Source: DASXMT01 sp963812965 (GTDB lineage Bacteria > Actinomycetota > Acidimicrobiia > Acidimicrobiales > RAAP-2). From it: 64,000 bases of DNA. Each line of letters begins with the position of its first letter. Position 1 is the first letter of the stretch. The position numbers and the translations under genes were made by a program. Shown here in pieces: positions 37,301 to 46,247 of the stretch. The stretch covers positions 186,001 through 250,000 of the forward strand of contig CAWEXG010000001.1 of NCBI GenBank assembly GCA_963812965.1, read 5' to 3'. The notes beneath the pieces are model-generated. The model was given only the letters and a program-made list of their open reading frames with translations, made no database searches and was not told the DNA's origin.

Positions 37301-38824
37301 TACCGGCGGAGTCGGACCCCCGGTGATCTCGTAGAGATTGGCAGTGGCGGTCGCCCCATCGGTGACGTACAGGTCACCCAGGCCGTCCGAGACCACAGAA
37401 GTAGGTCCGGCCAATTCGTACGCCGAAGCGTCTCCAGGAATCGTAGTTCCGGTAGCGCTGCCTCCGGCGATGGTGTAGATGTCACCGGCAACCATGGTCT
37501 GGCCGTAGTAGGTGCCATTCGACTCAGCAACAACCCGAAGTGCGGGCGACGCCCCAGACCCCGCTGCACCTTGCACGGCAAGGACGAGGTTCCCGACAGG
37601 ATCCATGGCTACGTCGGTAGTCGTGGCGACATTGGCATCGATGGCGGCGGTCCCGTCAGCGGTTGCCGTTGACCCTCCGTTGCCCGCCACCTTGTACACG
37701 TTGCCAGCAGTCACGCTCTGGCCGGCGACGGTGCCCGACTGTGCCGGCAGGACCCAGACGCAGCCCAAGCCCGATCCGACTCCCGGCTCGGTCCCGAGCT
37801 CGTTGTCGGCGAGGTAGATGTTCCCGCTGGCATCCACGTACGGTGACGTGTCATTGAGGTAGACGGCGGACGGACCACCGGTTGCCGGAGCACTGTTGAC
37901 ACCGTCATCACATACTGCGGCACCAGAGCCCGAGCCAGCAACGAGCGTTGAAGTCTGGGGCTCCTCGGTGGTTCCGTACAGGCTCAATGCGCTCCCCTGC
38001 TCGTTCAAGAAGTAAGCACCGAAGTATCCGCCGTCGATGATGTCTCCTTGAGCGTCAACGGTCAGGCCGAATCCGCCTACAGCGACATTGCCCATCGGGA
38101 TGGCGGTGTCCGGTGCCCCTGCCACACCCACGTCTGCGATGGTGTAGAGATCACCAGCGGTCATCGACACCCCGTAGAAGGTGCCCGACGTGGCCGCGAC
38201 CACCTGGACAGCCGAATAACCCCCTGACGCCCCCGCGATCAGGATGTTTCCATTCTGATCGAACGCCACCGACTGCGGGCTGATCGGATTCGAGGTAGCT
38301 GCTGCTGACGGTGACTGTCCCGGATAACCAGGAGCCCCAGGGGTCCCGACTAAGCCGCTGGTCCCGGTTCCAGCCACTAGGTACGCGTCCCCCTGGGTAA
38401 GACTGCCGGTACCGGTTCCGAGCAGGCCGCCGATTCCGTAGTCATTGATCGACTCACTGTTTCCACCCGCGATCAGGTAGACGTACGTAGATCCAGCCAC
38501 GGTGCTCGCTACAGCCTCGTCACCAGTGGTCGGGTCGTAACCCACGTAGCTCGGGCTGATCTGCGCCTCGTCCGCCGGCTGCGGCTCGGTGGTAGTGACT
38601 GTCTTTCCTCCCTGGTTACCCGTGATCAGGTTGATCTGCGGCACTGTGGGAGCAGCTCCGGCAGAAGGAACGGCCACCAGGGCCATAGTCCCGACGACAG
38701 CGGCAGCCAAGCCTGCAGTGGTCCAGCGGCGCAGGGTATGAGCGTGCCCGCTCCAACCTTGTCTTCTCGTCGACAAGATCGTCATCTTTCGTGTTGTCGT
38801 TGCTGCGTCGTCATTGTCAGTCAC
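34337..38824 (-). CDS. Giant secreted repeat protein: NHL-like propeller, eight Ig-like domains, six GYWLVASDGG repeats
   Basis: GTG 38824 is preceded by AGGAG six bases upstream and gives 1495 residues. A Sec signal (AGLAAAVVGTMALVAVPSAGA, written here as the hydrophobic stretch about residues 35-54) is followed by an NHL/SMP-30-like propeller region (about 60-510) with repeated YTIAG and YKVAG turns. Then come eight tandem Ig-like domains of 89 residues (about 510-1237), each with ITTQP, VQWQSEPSGS and FTNISGATS. Six 42-residue repeats close the protein (about 1240-1490) with SDGGIFTFGDA and GSEGGQHLN. No sorting motif or C-terminal helix is seen, so it is probably released or bound through its repeats. 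Adhesion or matrix function is inference. Confidence 0.85.
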   Translation of the reverse strand: MTDNDDAATTTRKMTILSTRRQGWSGHAHTLRRWTTAGLAAAVVGTMALVAVPSAGAAPTVPQINLITGNQGGKTVTTTEPQPADEAQISPSYVGYDPTTGDEAVASTVAGSTYVYLIAGGNSESINDYGIGGLLGTGTGSLTQGDAYLVAGTGTSGLVGTPGAPGYPGQSPSAAATSNPISPQSVAFDQNGNILIAGASGGYSAVQVVAATSGTFYGVSMTAGDLYTIADVGVAGAPDTAIPMGNVAVGGFGLTVDAQGDIIDGGYFGAYFLNEQGSALSLYGTTEEPQTSTLVAGSGSGAAVCDDGVNSAPATGGPSAVYLNDTSPYVDASGNIYLADNELGTEPGVGSGLGCVWVLPAQSGTVAGQSVTAGNVYKVAGNGGSTATADGTAAIDANVATTTDVAMDPVGNLVLAVQGAAGSGASPALRVVAESNGTYYGQTMVAGDIYTIAGGSATGTTIPGDASAYELAGPTSVVSDGLGDLYVTDGATATANLYEITGGPTPPVAPSITTQPNSQTVNAGTPVTFTAAASGNPTPTVQWQSEPSGSNSFTNISGATSASYTFTPTSANNGTEFQAVFTNSVNSATTNAATLTVDFAPSITTQPNSQTVNAGTPVTFTAAASGNPTPTVQWQSEPSGSSSFTNISGATSTSYTFTPAATDNGTKFQAVFTNSVNSATTSAATLTVDFAPSITTQPTSQNTVSGTPVTFTAAASGNPTPTVQWQSEPSGSSSFTNISGATSPSYTFTPTLLDNGTKFQAVFTNSVNSATTNAATLTVQVLTVAPIITTQPTSRTVNAGTPVTFTAAASGTPTPTVQWQSEPSGSSSFTNISGATSPSYTFTPAATDNGTKFQAVFTNSVNSATTSAATLTVDFAPSITTQPNSQTVNAGTPVTFTAAASGNPTPTVQWQSEPSGSNSFTNISGATSPSYTFTPTSANNGTEFQAVFTNSVNSATTNAATLTVDFAPTVTTQPTSQTVNAGTPVTFTAAASGTPTPTVQWQSEPSGSNSFTNISGATSPSYTFTPTSANNGTKFQAVFTNSVNSATTNAATLTVDFAPTVTTQPTSRTTVSGTAVTFTAAASGTPTPTVQWQSEPSGSSSFTNISGATSASYTFTPTSANNGTKFQAVFTNSVNSATTNAATLTVDFAPTVTTQPTSRTTVSGTAVTFTAAASGNPTPTVQWQSEPSGSSSFTNISGATSASYTFTPTSANNGTKFQAVFTNSVNSATTSAATLTVPPTSNQGYWMVGADGGIFTFGDAGYYGSEGGQHLNAPIVGMAATPDGKGYWLVASDGGIFTFGDAGYYGSEGGQHLNAPIVGMAVTPDGKGYWLVASDGGIFTFGDAAFDGSEGGQHLNAPIVGMAVTPDGKGYWLVASDGGIFTFGDAAFDGSEGGQHLNQPIVGMAVTPDGKGYWLVASDGGIFTFGDAAFDGSEGGQHLNAPIVGMAATPDGKGYWLVASDGGIFTFGDAAFDGSEGGQHLNALIVGAVGTPSGS
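34343..35098 (-). repeat. Six tandem 126-bp repeats inside the giant gene
   Basis: Units of 42 codons encode YWLVASDGGIFTFGDA plus a GSEGGQHLN segment and PIVGMA. Several neighbouring units are identical over long runs of DNA, so recent unit duplication or gene conversion is likely and copy number may vary or be mis-assembled. Confidence 0.9.
35110..37296 (-). repeat. Eight tandem 267-bp Ig-domain repeats inside the giant gene
   Basis: Each unit encodes one Ig-like domain of about 89 residues. The DNA is nearly identical between units over long stretches, for example around gttggtgaacac and the coding of SEPSGS. Two linker types alternate (TVNAGTP and TVSGTP/A), which suggests shuffling among units. 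One linker (QVLTVAPI) is three residues longer. Confidence 0.9.
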
Positions 38825-38968
38825 GGCGTTCTCCTGGGCTCTGGTGGTCGGTGGTTCGTTCTCGATCGTTCTGCTGCTGCAGGTCGGTGTCCTCATGGAC
38901 TGGTGCGCCTTCATGGGTGACATCACTTTCATGGTCGGGGACGGAACAGGACTATGTGCTGGGGGCGC

Positions 38969-39970
38969 TCACAGCCATGCCGGAAAAAGCCGGCTGGCTG
39001 CTTCAGCACCGAGGATGGTGAAGACAATGAGAGGAGCAGTGGTCAACAGGTAGGCGGATCGCAGCGACGTCCGGCGATACAGAACAACGGCGCCGACAAT
39101 GGCACCGCCGAGAGCGAGCAGGGCCAGGATCAACAAGGGCAAGGAGCTCGGATCCCCGGCATTGCCGACCTGGCTTGGGCTTCGGGACTGCTGAGGAGTA
39201 GGAGCAAAGGGCCTGCCTTGCATGCGGGCAGTGGCCACGGTCGCCCGAGTGGTATTCCAAGGCACAGAGGTGGCCGATGTGACCAACGTCAGTTGGTCGT
39301 CCGGGGTGGGGCCGTAGAGCTTGTCGGTCAGTGTGACGGTGTGGACTTGACGAACCAGATAGAGAGAGCGTCCCTCGGTCGTCGTCACCACGATCTGGTC
39401 GCCCCGGTGTAGTTGATCGAGATCACCAAATGGACCGCCGAATCCGCTCCTGCGAGCAACCACGGCCGAGTTGCCCGGCTGGCCGAGGCCGGCGGTACCC
39501 GGGACATGGCCGGGACCTGAGATGGTCTGGACCGGACCGACGCCTTCGGTCACCGTCTGTTCGAGCCCGAGAGCAGGGATCTCCACGATCCCGACTGTCG
39601 TACCGGTGACCGGCGGTTGAGTCGGGACCTGCACACCCCCGAGCCCATCGGTCTCGGCCGCAGCATGAGTGAGAGCCAGTCGGTACGCAGCCATCGACGT
39701 CCGTTGAGCACGTTCATGGGATAACGGCCCCAATCCGTAGAGGACGGCAACCACGCTCAACGCCAAAACCAAGATGGTGATGACGATCCAGGTGACGACC
39801 TGCCGCAACGTGACGGCCTGGGTTCCCACTCGATGGCGAAACAGTGGTCCCTGTCCATCGTCGTGTCCGATCGGATCGCTCGGTGACTGCTTCGAGGTCA
39901 GCCGTACCTGGTCCTCGGCCGGTCCCGTGATCTCTCCAGGCGTGGGGGACGCCACATCGACAAGGACCAT
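38969..39970 (-). CDS. Sortase-like membrane protein lacking catalytic His and Cys
   Basis: The 333-residue protein has an N-terminal helix (56-80), a sortase fold domain (about 125-250) and two C-terminal helices (about 275-297 and 303-325). Family landmarks are GPGHVPGTAGLGQPGNSAVV, GGPFGDLDQLHRGDQIVV and LTLVTSATS. At the place of the catalytic His (usual AGHR) it has Arg173 (VARRSG), and at the place of the catalytic Cys (usual TLTTC) it has Ser232 (TLVTS). A candidate Arg242 remains. It should not be a normal transpeptidase. ATG 39970 overlaps the stop of the upstream PstS-like gene (TAATG), so the two are coupled. A scaffold or ligand-binding role is possible. Confidence 0.75.
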   Translation of the reverse strand: MVLVDVASPTPGEITGPAEDQVRLTSKQSPSDPIGHDDGQGPLFRHRVGTQAVTLRQVVTWIVITILVLALSVVAVLYGLGPLSHERAQRTSMAAYRLALTHAAAETDGLGGVQVPTQPPVTGTTVGIVEIPALGLEQTVTEGVGPVQTISGPGHVPGTAGLGQPGNSAVVARRSGFGGPFGDLDQLHRGDQIVVTTTEGRSLYLVRQVHTVTLTDKLYGPTPDDQLTLVTSATSVPWNTTRATVATARMQGRPFAPTPQQSRSPSQVGNAGDPSSLPLLILALLALGGAIVGAVVLYRRTSLRSAYLLTTAPLIVFTILGAEAASRLFPAWL

Positions 39971-42433
39971 TAGCTCGACCTCGACGGACGCCGTGTCCGC
40001 CGTCGCCATTTCCGCCGCTCACGTGGCCAGATCGCTGCACCGAGCTCAGCCAACGTCAGCCGCAACGATGTTCCCGAGGCCGCCAAGACGAACATCGGCA
40101 ACACGACACCCAGCACCAGCAAACCGATCAGCGGAGCCACCCACGTCGCATTGGAGTGAGCCGTGAACCTGGTGAGATCCACCGCCGTCTGCCCAGAGCT
40201 GGAGCCTGCCTTCTTGCCGGAACTGTTCGCGCTGTTGGAGGTGCCGGCCCCCGTGGTGCTGGTGCTCGGATTCACGACTCCGCTCCCGGCACCGAAGAGG
40301 TCGCTGACACCGAAGGAACTCAAACCGATACTGCCCGAGCCGAACGACCCGTCATCGCTGCTGCCCGTGCCACTACCAGAGTTCGACGTCGCCGACGGTG
40401 CGGGAGCAGTAGTCGTCGGCGTGCAGGCCGGAGCGGCTTGGCCGACCTTGGCGATAGCCGCTTGGGCATCGGCCACGAGCGCCGGTGTCAACTGGACCAT
40501 CCCGGCAGGCAGATTGGTCTGGCCATAACCGACGATGTAGTTCAACCAGTCGATCAAGTCCTGCTGAGATTGGGTACGCGCCGAACAGTCAGCATTGAGC
40601 AGCGGTTGGGTCGGAACAATGGCGTACTCGACATACGTCAGCGGATAAGGCTCTACTCCGTTCACCGGTGTCGCGTTCAAATTCGGGAGCAAGGTGCCGT
40701 CGGGCTGGGGAGTCATCTCGGAAACCGCCGCATCCATGTTCTGCGGGTTGGCGGCCACGTAGGTGGGTGTGGACGATCCGATCGAGTCGGGGGTCTGGAT
40801 GGCAAAGTCAGCGAGCCCACCCCACGTCGCCGCGGCGCTGGCCGTGTTAGTCAGGGCCCACTCCGAGCCCGAGAGAGGCGCCAGGTCCTTCGTCATGAGA
40901 GCATTGCCGGTAAAGGTCTTCACGTAGTACGTCGGGTTCGCCGTGGTGACGATGCCGAAGTTCGAGTTCACCCCGAGCTGTCCGGACAAGGTTCCCGTCG
41001 CAGGGAACGCGTTGCTGATCAGGTCGGTCGCCGGAGCCAGCGCATTGAGAAAAGCGGTGGTGAACAAGGTGGTGGCATCAGTGCCCGACGTGGCCACGAT
41101 GGGAGCACCGGCAATCCTCCCTCCGGGAAAGCCGGCCGGTCCGTCAATGTCGTTCGCCAGATCGGGGTCCTCGGTCAACAGTCCCTGGCCCAGCGGACCA
41201 TCCCAGGTATAACCACCGCTTTGAGCACCGCCGCTGCTCAATAACTGGGCCGCCTGGTCCACCGTGATGTCGAGCTGCGTGGGGAATGACCCGAGAACCG
41301 GAGGAACGACGCTCTGGACCATCTCGCTCTGTGTGTGGGCGAGTACGACCGCGTTGATCGCAATGGGGACAGCCACGTACGGCCGTTCCGGCTCAGGTCC
41401 GCTGGGACAGTCAGCGGGGTCGAAGCTCGTGGTGGCGTTGTAGCCCGGCGCGCTCGGTGGCGTCGTAGCCGACAGCGCTATACGCGAGATCAGCAGTACC
41501 TGCGGCAAAGGAGCAAAGGGCGTCGTCGTCGCTCTGGCCCGACGAGCTGTTCGAAGTCAGCGCCTGGCCACCGCCGATACCCGAGCCGCACGCCCCGAGC
41601 GTCCAGTTGGTCACTACCTGGCCAAGACGGTCCGCTCCGGCGGTCTGAAGCTGACCAGGCGCAGCGCCTCCACACGAGGCGTTCAGCGAGCTCGGCAGGA
41701 ACGTCACCGGTACACCGAGCACGTGGATTTTCGCGTCAGAGGGTGGATCCGGTGTGTTCGGATCGCTGGCGTCCGCAGTCCATACGGCCACGGCGAACGT
41801 ACAGGGATCGTTGGCACCACACGTGACGGTGTTGGTTGTCGTACCGATGTTGAACGTGGCCGTGCCCGTCTCCGCCAGGGCTGTGCCACTGACCGACGGA
41901 TAGTCGCCGGGTACGCCGTCCTCGTTCAGTGTCGTATTCGTCGGCGGGCTGATCGCCACCGGCGCGATCGGATCGTTGTTGTTCACGTCGCTGATGCACG
42001 GCAACGCCCCAACCCCCTGAACCGAGACAGAGGGAAACCCCACTCCCCCGATCAGGGACTGATAGTTGCTGTTTCCTACTGGTGCTGTAGCGGGGAGCGG
42101 CGTGCTCGGTGTACACCACCCGGTGTCCACAGCCCAGATCTCGAGTCCGGCAGCGGTCCCAGCCGCCGTTCTCGTCACCGTGAAGTTCATGGACTCGCCG
42201 TCGGTGAGATCCTGGGTCGGGGAAGTCATCGAGAGGGCGAAGTCGGCGTCCGTGCTCATGTTGGATGCAGTCTCGGCATGAGCGGCGTGCACCTGCCCGG
42301 GTAGACCGGTGAGTAGCGAGACAGCAGCAAGCACCACGACAGCAACAACAGAGAGGACAGTGAACGCCCTACCTCTGCGGGTGCGCGGGATGCGGTGTCT
42401 GTACGTGTGCGAAGCGCAACGCTCTCGGTTCAC
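39970..42433 (-). CDS. PstS-like surface protein with N-terminal beta domain and C-terminal membrane anchor (one frameshift)
   Basis: GTG 42433 (AAGGATG upstream) gives a signal anchor (VLSVVAVVVLAAVSLLTG), an N-terminal Ig-like beta region (about 45-210) and a PstS/PBP-like domain that begins near residue 240. That domain contains LAYSAVGYDA, YVAVPIAINAVVLAH, GTDATTLFTTAFLNAL and PLTYVEYAIVP. A Ser/Gly/Thr-rich linker, a helix (APLIGLLVLGVVLPMFVLAA) and a strongly basic tail end the protein. One shift near 41455 is needed to join the halves. The binding domain is likely held on the outer membrane face by its tail. Phosphate as ligand is inferred from the operon. Confidence 0.7.
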
Positions 42434-44020
42434 GGCCCATCCTTCTGAGAATGAGGCGTCGTCGGAACAGCGTTCTGCCGGCGCCGGTAGATGGTGAAGA
42501 GAACGACGGGCACGACGATCACCATCAGCAGCCCGAGAAGCGGCAGAGGCGAGCTTCCCGGGAGAGCAGGACCGACAAAAGCCACCGGCGCTGCGTTCTG
42601 CCAATCGCTCGACCCTCCGCCAACGGCCTGGGTACCCGAGCCAGAACGCCCGACCGCATCTGCCCCCTTGCCATTCTTGCTGGCCGCAGTGGCACTGTTA
42701 CTGCTCGTTCCTGCGCTACTTGCTGTCGAACCGTTGCTGCCGCTGCCGCCAGGACCTGGGCCGAGCGACGAGACGCTCGCCTCGGGATCACCGGGGGAGC
42801 CGGGAAGCACATAGCTGGGTGAGAACTCTGGGTTGGAACAGTTAGCTTCGGTGAGCTGCTCGGGGGGCTGACCCGTCATGTACCCGATGGCGTTAGCCAG
42901 GAACTGACTCAGCTGAGTCGGTAACGGCGCGTAGCCGATCTGAGCCATCTGGATCTGACCGGCACAGGCGACGTAGAGCATGAACTGGGCCATGGTGTTC
43001 TCGACGCCTTGGTCGGCATAAGGCGTCACACACGTCGGTCTGTCAGAAGTGGGCGCACACTGGAAGAGGATGTAGCTGTAGGCCGAGATCGGATAGGCGA
43101 GCGGATTCGTGCTGGTGTACACGCCATCCAAGTTCTGGGAAGTGTCCGGTGCGAGAACGGCCGACTGCAGGGCGGCTGAGATGTTCGCGGCGTAGGGCTG
43201 CACCCAGTTGCCGGACTGGTTCTGGATCCAGGCGACGTTGTCGTTGTAAACCTTGGCGTAGCTGAATTCGTCGTAACCGATGGACCACAGTCCGCCCGGA
43301 CTGGAGATGGCTTCGGCCTGCTGGTCCGAGCCGCTGTAGCCGACTGCATGGGCCCCAGAAAACGTCGGGCCGTCGTCGACCTCGAGAATCGCGAGCACCG
43401 GTCGAAAACCCATTCTCAGCTGCGAACTTGGCGAAGTCGGTGGGGTCGGTCTGGGCGACGAAGTCGTAGAAGAGAGCAGTTGTTCCCGACTGGCCTGTCC
43501 GGAAGTTGATGGTGATGGGCTCGTTCGGGAGCACCAGCCCCTTGTTGTCCTCGCTGATCTCAGGATCGTCCCAGTTGGTGATGATCCCCATGAAGATCTT
43601 GGCCACGGTGAGCCGAGAGAGGTGAAGGTAGTTGACTTCTCTGCCCGCCGTGTCCTGGACGTTGTACATGATCGCGGTCGCTCCGGCCACGTCGGGCGTG
43701 TAAGCAAACCCTCTTGACGGAGTGCTGCCGCCCGGCAGCTCCGAGAACTCGGCCTCGGTGCCGGCAAAATCGGCGGTGTTCTGTGCATAAGACTCGAGGC
43801 CGGCCGGCGAGTTAGTGGCTGTGTAGTTGACGTTCAGCCCCTGGGTCTGGACGGACTGAGTCCACTGCTGGAAGGCCGTAGCGGCATAGGTGGAGCCCTG
43901 ACCGTTGGCAGGGGACAAGGCAGCTGCCCCAGCCGAGCCGGCGAGCAACGTAGGGACGAGGACCACCACCAACACCGCCGGAGCGATGATGAAGCGGACC
44001 AGACGCGTCACCCAGGTCAT
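42430..44020 (-). CDS. PstS-like surface protein with C-terminal membrane anchor (one frameshift)
   Basis: ATG 44020 overlaps the pstB stop and the gene's own stop overlaps the next gene, both by four bases. After a signal peptide (residues 1-33) the PstS-like domain shows YAATAFQQW, DFAGTEAEF, VAGATAIMYNVQD, LTVAKIFMGIITNWDDPEI and FRTGQSGTTALFYDF, a good match to PstS substrate-loop regions. A shift near 43400 leads to VDDGPTFSGAHAVGYSGSD and YPISAYSYILFQ. A Ser/Gly/Ala linker, one helix (LLGLLMVIVVPVVLFTIY) and a short charged tail follow. It replaces the usual lipid anchor by a protein tail anchor. Confidence 0.72.
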
Positions 44021-44904
44021 CCGAACCGCCCTTCCACGTAGTCAAGGGTCCGGGGATCGTCGGGGTTCTCGAACATCTTCGTGGTGGGCCCCTGCTCCAC
44101 CACGTGACCCGGCTGGTTCTCGGCGGCAAGGAAGAATGCGCAGCGATCAGAGACCCGATGAGCCTGTTGCATGTTGTGGGTGACGATGACGACAGTCACC
44201 ACATGGCGCAGCTCGGCGATGGTCTCCTCGATCCGTCGGGTGGACGTGGGATCGAGCGCGGAGCACGGCTCGTCCATGAGCAGGACGTTGGGAGCGACAG
44301 CCAGTGATCTCGCGATGCACAGTCTCTGTTGTTGACCACCTGAGAGCGCTCCGCCCGGTTGATCGAGACGGTCGCGTACCTCTTTCCAGAGACTGGCCCG
44401 CTGGAGCGACTGCTCGACCAACGCGTCCTTGTCACTGCAGCGGATGCGGGTGAGCTTCAGGCCGGCCAGTACGTTGTCACGCACGCTCATGGCTGGAAAC
44501 GGGTTCGGTTTCTGAAAGACCATGCCGATACGAGCACGCACTTGTTGGGCGCGCATCGACGCGGAGTAGATGTCCTCGCCGTCGAGCAGTACCTCGCCGT
44601 CGAGAGCAGCGGCAGGAACGAGCTCGTGCATTCGGTTCAACAGGCGTAGGTAGGTGGACTTGCCACACCCCGAAGGACCGATGAGAGCGGTCACCTCTCC
44701 AGCCGGCATAAGCAGGGAGACGTCTTCGAGAACCAGATGGTCGCCAAACCAGGCGCAGGCAGCCCTGGTTTCCAAGGTGGCTGCTCCTCTGGGCGGGCCA
44801 CCAATGAGGTGGGCTTCACGTCGAGGCTCTGTAATCGCCACCTCTTGGGTGTCGAGCATGGCGTCATTGGGGCTCGTGGCATTGGCGGATGCTCCGACTG
44901 CCAT
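44017..44904 (-). CDS. pstB: Phosphate ABC transporter ATP-binding protein PstB (first set)
   Basis: PstB drives phosphate import. Walker A is LIGPSGCGKSTYLRLLNRM, the Q-loop region is GMVFQKPNPFP, the signature LSGGQQQRLCIARSLA and Walker B VLLMDEPCSALDPTSTRRIE, all PstB-specific. The 295-residue reading starts at ATG 44904. A GTG at 44944 that would overlap the pstA stop (GTGA) lies in another frame, so the true N-terminus may be ~13 residues longer with an indel in the C-rich stretch between. Confidence 0.93.
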   Translation of the reverse strand: MAVGASANATSPNDAMLDTQEVAITEPRREAHLIGGPPRGAATLETRAACAWFGDHLVLEDVSLLMPAGEVTALIGPSGCGKSTYLRLLNRMHELVPAAALDGEVLLDGEDIYSASMRAQQVRARIGMVFQKPNPFPAMSVRDNVLAGLKLTRIRCSDKDALVEQSLQRASLWKEVRDRLDQPGGALSGGQQQRLCIARSLAVAPNVLLMDEPCSALDPTSTRRIEETIAELRHVVTVVIVTHNMQQAHRVSDRCAFFLAAENQPGHVVEQGPTTKMFENPDDPRTLDYVEGRFG

Positions 44905-44940
44905 CGAGCGGTGGACCGGAGGGAGGGACGAAGGTATCGG

Positions 44941-46247
44941 TCACGACGGCTCCCCACCGAAGAACGACGGAGCGCCACGAACACCGGCAGTTCGTGCTCG
45001 AGTGCCCTGTGCCGGAGAAACGGCTGTCGTTGTAGTCAACTGGCGAGCCGGGCTCACGCCACCGGCGCTTCTTCACCCGGGTGCGATCCCGACCAATGAT
45101 CCGGGCTATGACGAACAGAGCCAGGATCACAGCCATCAGCACCAGGGCACCGGCAAAACCCCGTTGGATCTCTGCAACGCTTGGCTCTCGGATGAACCGG
45201 TAGACGAACAGGGGCAGGCTCTCTTGGGGGCCGTTGAACGGGTTCGCGTTGAACAGGTTGTACCCAAAGGCAGTGAACAGCAGTGGGGCTGTCTCTCCTG
45301 CTTCCCGGCGATGCCGAGAATGGCGGCGGTCGCGACGCCGGACGACGCGGTGGGCAGCACCACCGATAGCACCACCCTGGCCCGTGACGCCCCGAGAGCC
45401 AGACCGGCTTCACGCAGTCCAGCCGGCACCAGCCGCAGCACGACCTCGACTGCCCGACAGATGGTGGGCATCATGGTCATCGACAAGGCCAAGGAGGCCA
45501 TGAACCCGTTGAAGCCGAAGAGCGCGTTGTCCTTGGCCAGTGGGATGATGAACGTGGCATAGATGAAAAGGCCCGAGACGATCGAGGGCATGCCGCTCAT
45601 GGCGTCAACGAAGATCCGCACCGGTCGACGCAGGCGGGAACGGGTCTCGTTCAAGAAGATGGCGGCCATCATGCCGAGCGGCATGGACAAGAGGAGAGCC
45701 AGCCCGACCTGTTCGAGGGTGCCGACGATGGCGTGCAGCCCTCCGCCGGCCGTTGCCGGCATGGAGGGGGTGATGCCCCGTTGGGTGTGAATGAAGAACC
45801 CAAGACGAAGAGCCGGAACTCCCTTGACCACGATGTAGGACGACCAACCAGATCAACGGAATGAGGACGAGCACCATGGCACTCGAGCACGGCGACCGTC
45901 ACGATGCGGTCGGTGGCGACCAGACGACCCAAACGGTCGTAGGTGGCGAAGTAGAAGATGGCCAGGAAGAGGACGTAGGCAACGAGCCAGAACCCGAACC
46001 ACCCGATGCCGTCGGTCAGCACCGAGAAGATGAGCCAGCAGAGCGAGACCGAGCTGATCGCCGCTGCAACGGCGGTGGCCAGGTCCATGGCGGTGAGGTT
46101 CTGCGGTCGCCTCGGGGTGCGGGGCCGCTGCGGGCGGGAGCGAACCGGGGCGGGCGGCACCGGCGGCGACCCACCAGCTCCGGGTGCCTCTTGTCCCGGG
46201 GCTGTACCAACCTGGTCGCTCCGGGGATCGTGCGTGAGCGTGGTCAT
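44941..46247 (-). CDS. pstA: Phosphate ABC transporter permease PstA (first set, about three frameshifts)
   Basis: PstA is one half of the membrane channel. After a long cytoplasmic Pro/Arg-rich N-terminus come helices and the permease motifs GGLHAIVGTLEQVGLALLLS, SGMPSIVSGLFIYATFI, AVEVVLRLVPAGLREAGLAL and GASRARVVLSVVLPTASSGV, the EAA-type loop for PstB contact. Frame changes occur near 45875, 45840 and 45302. At 45302 adding one G gives the expected GKAGETAPLLFTAFGYN. The reading then runs to a TGA at 44941. ATG 46247 overlaps the pstC stop. Confidence 0.8.

Noticed and set aside
39970..44020. LPXTG-type sorting signals on the PstS-like proteins as sortase substrates
   Set aside because: No LPXTG or LAXTG motif precedes the helices, and the neighbouring sortase lacks its catalytic residues, so covalent anchoring is not supported.
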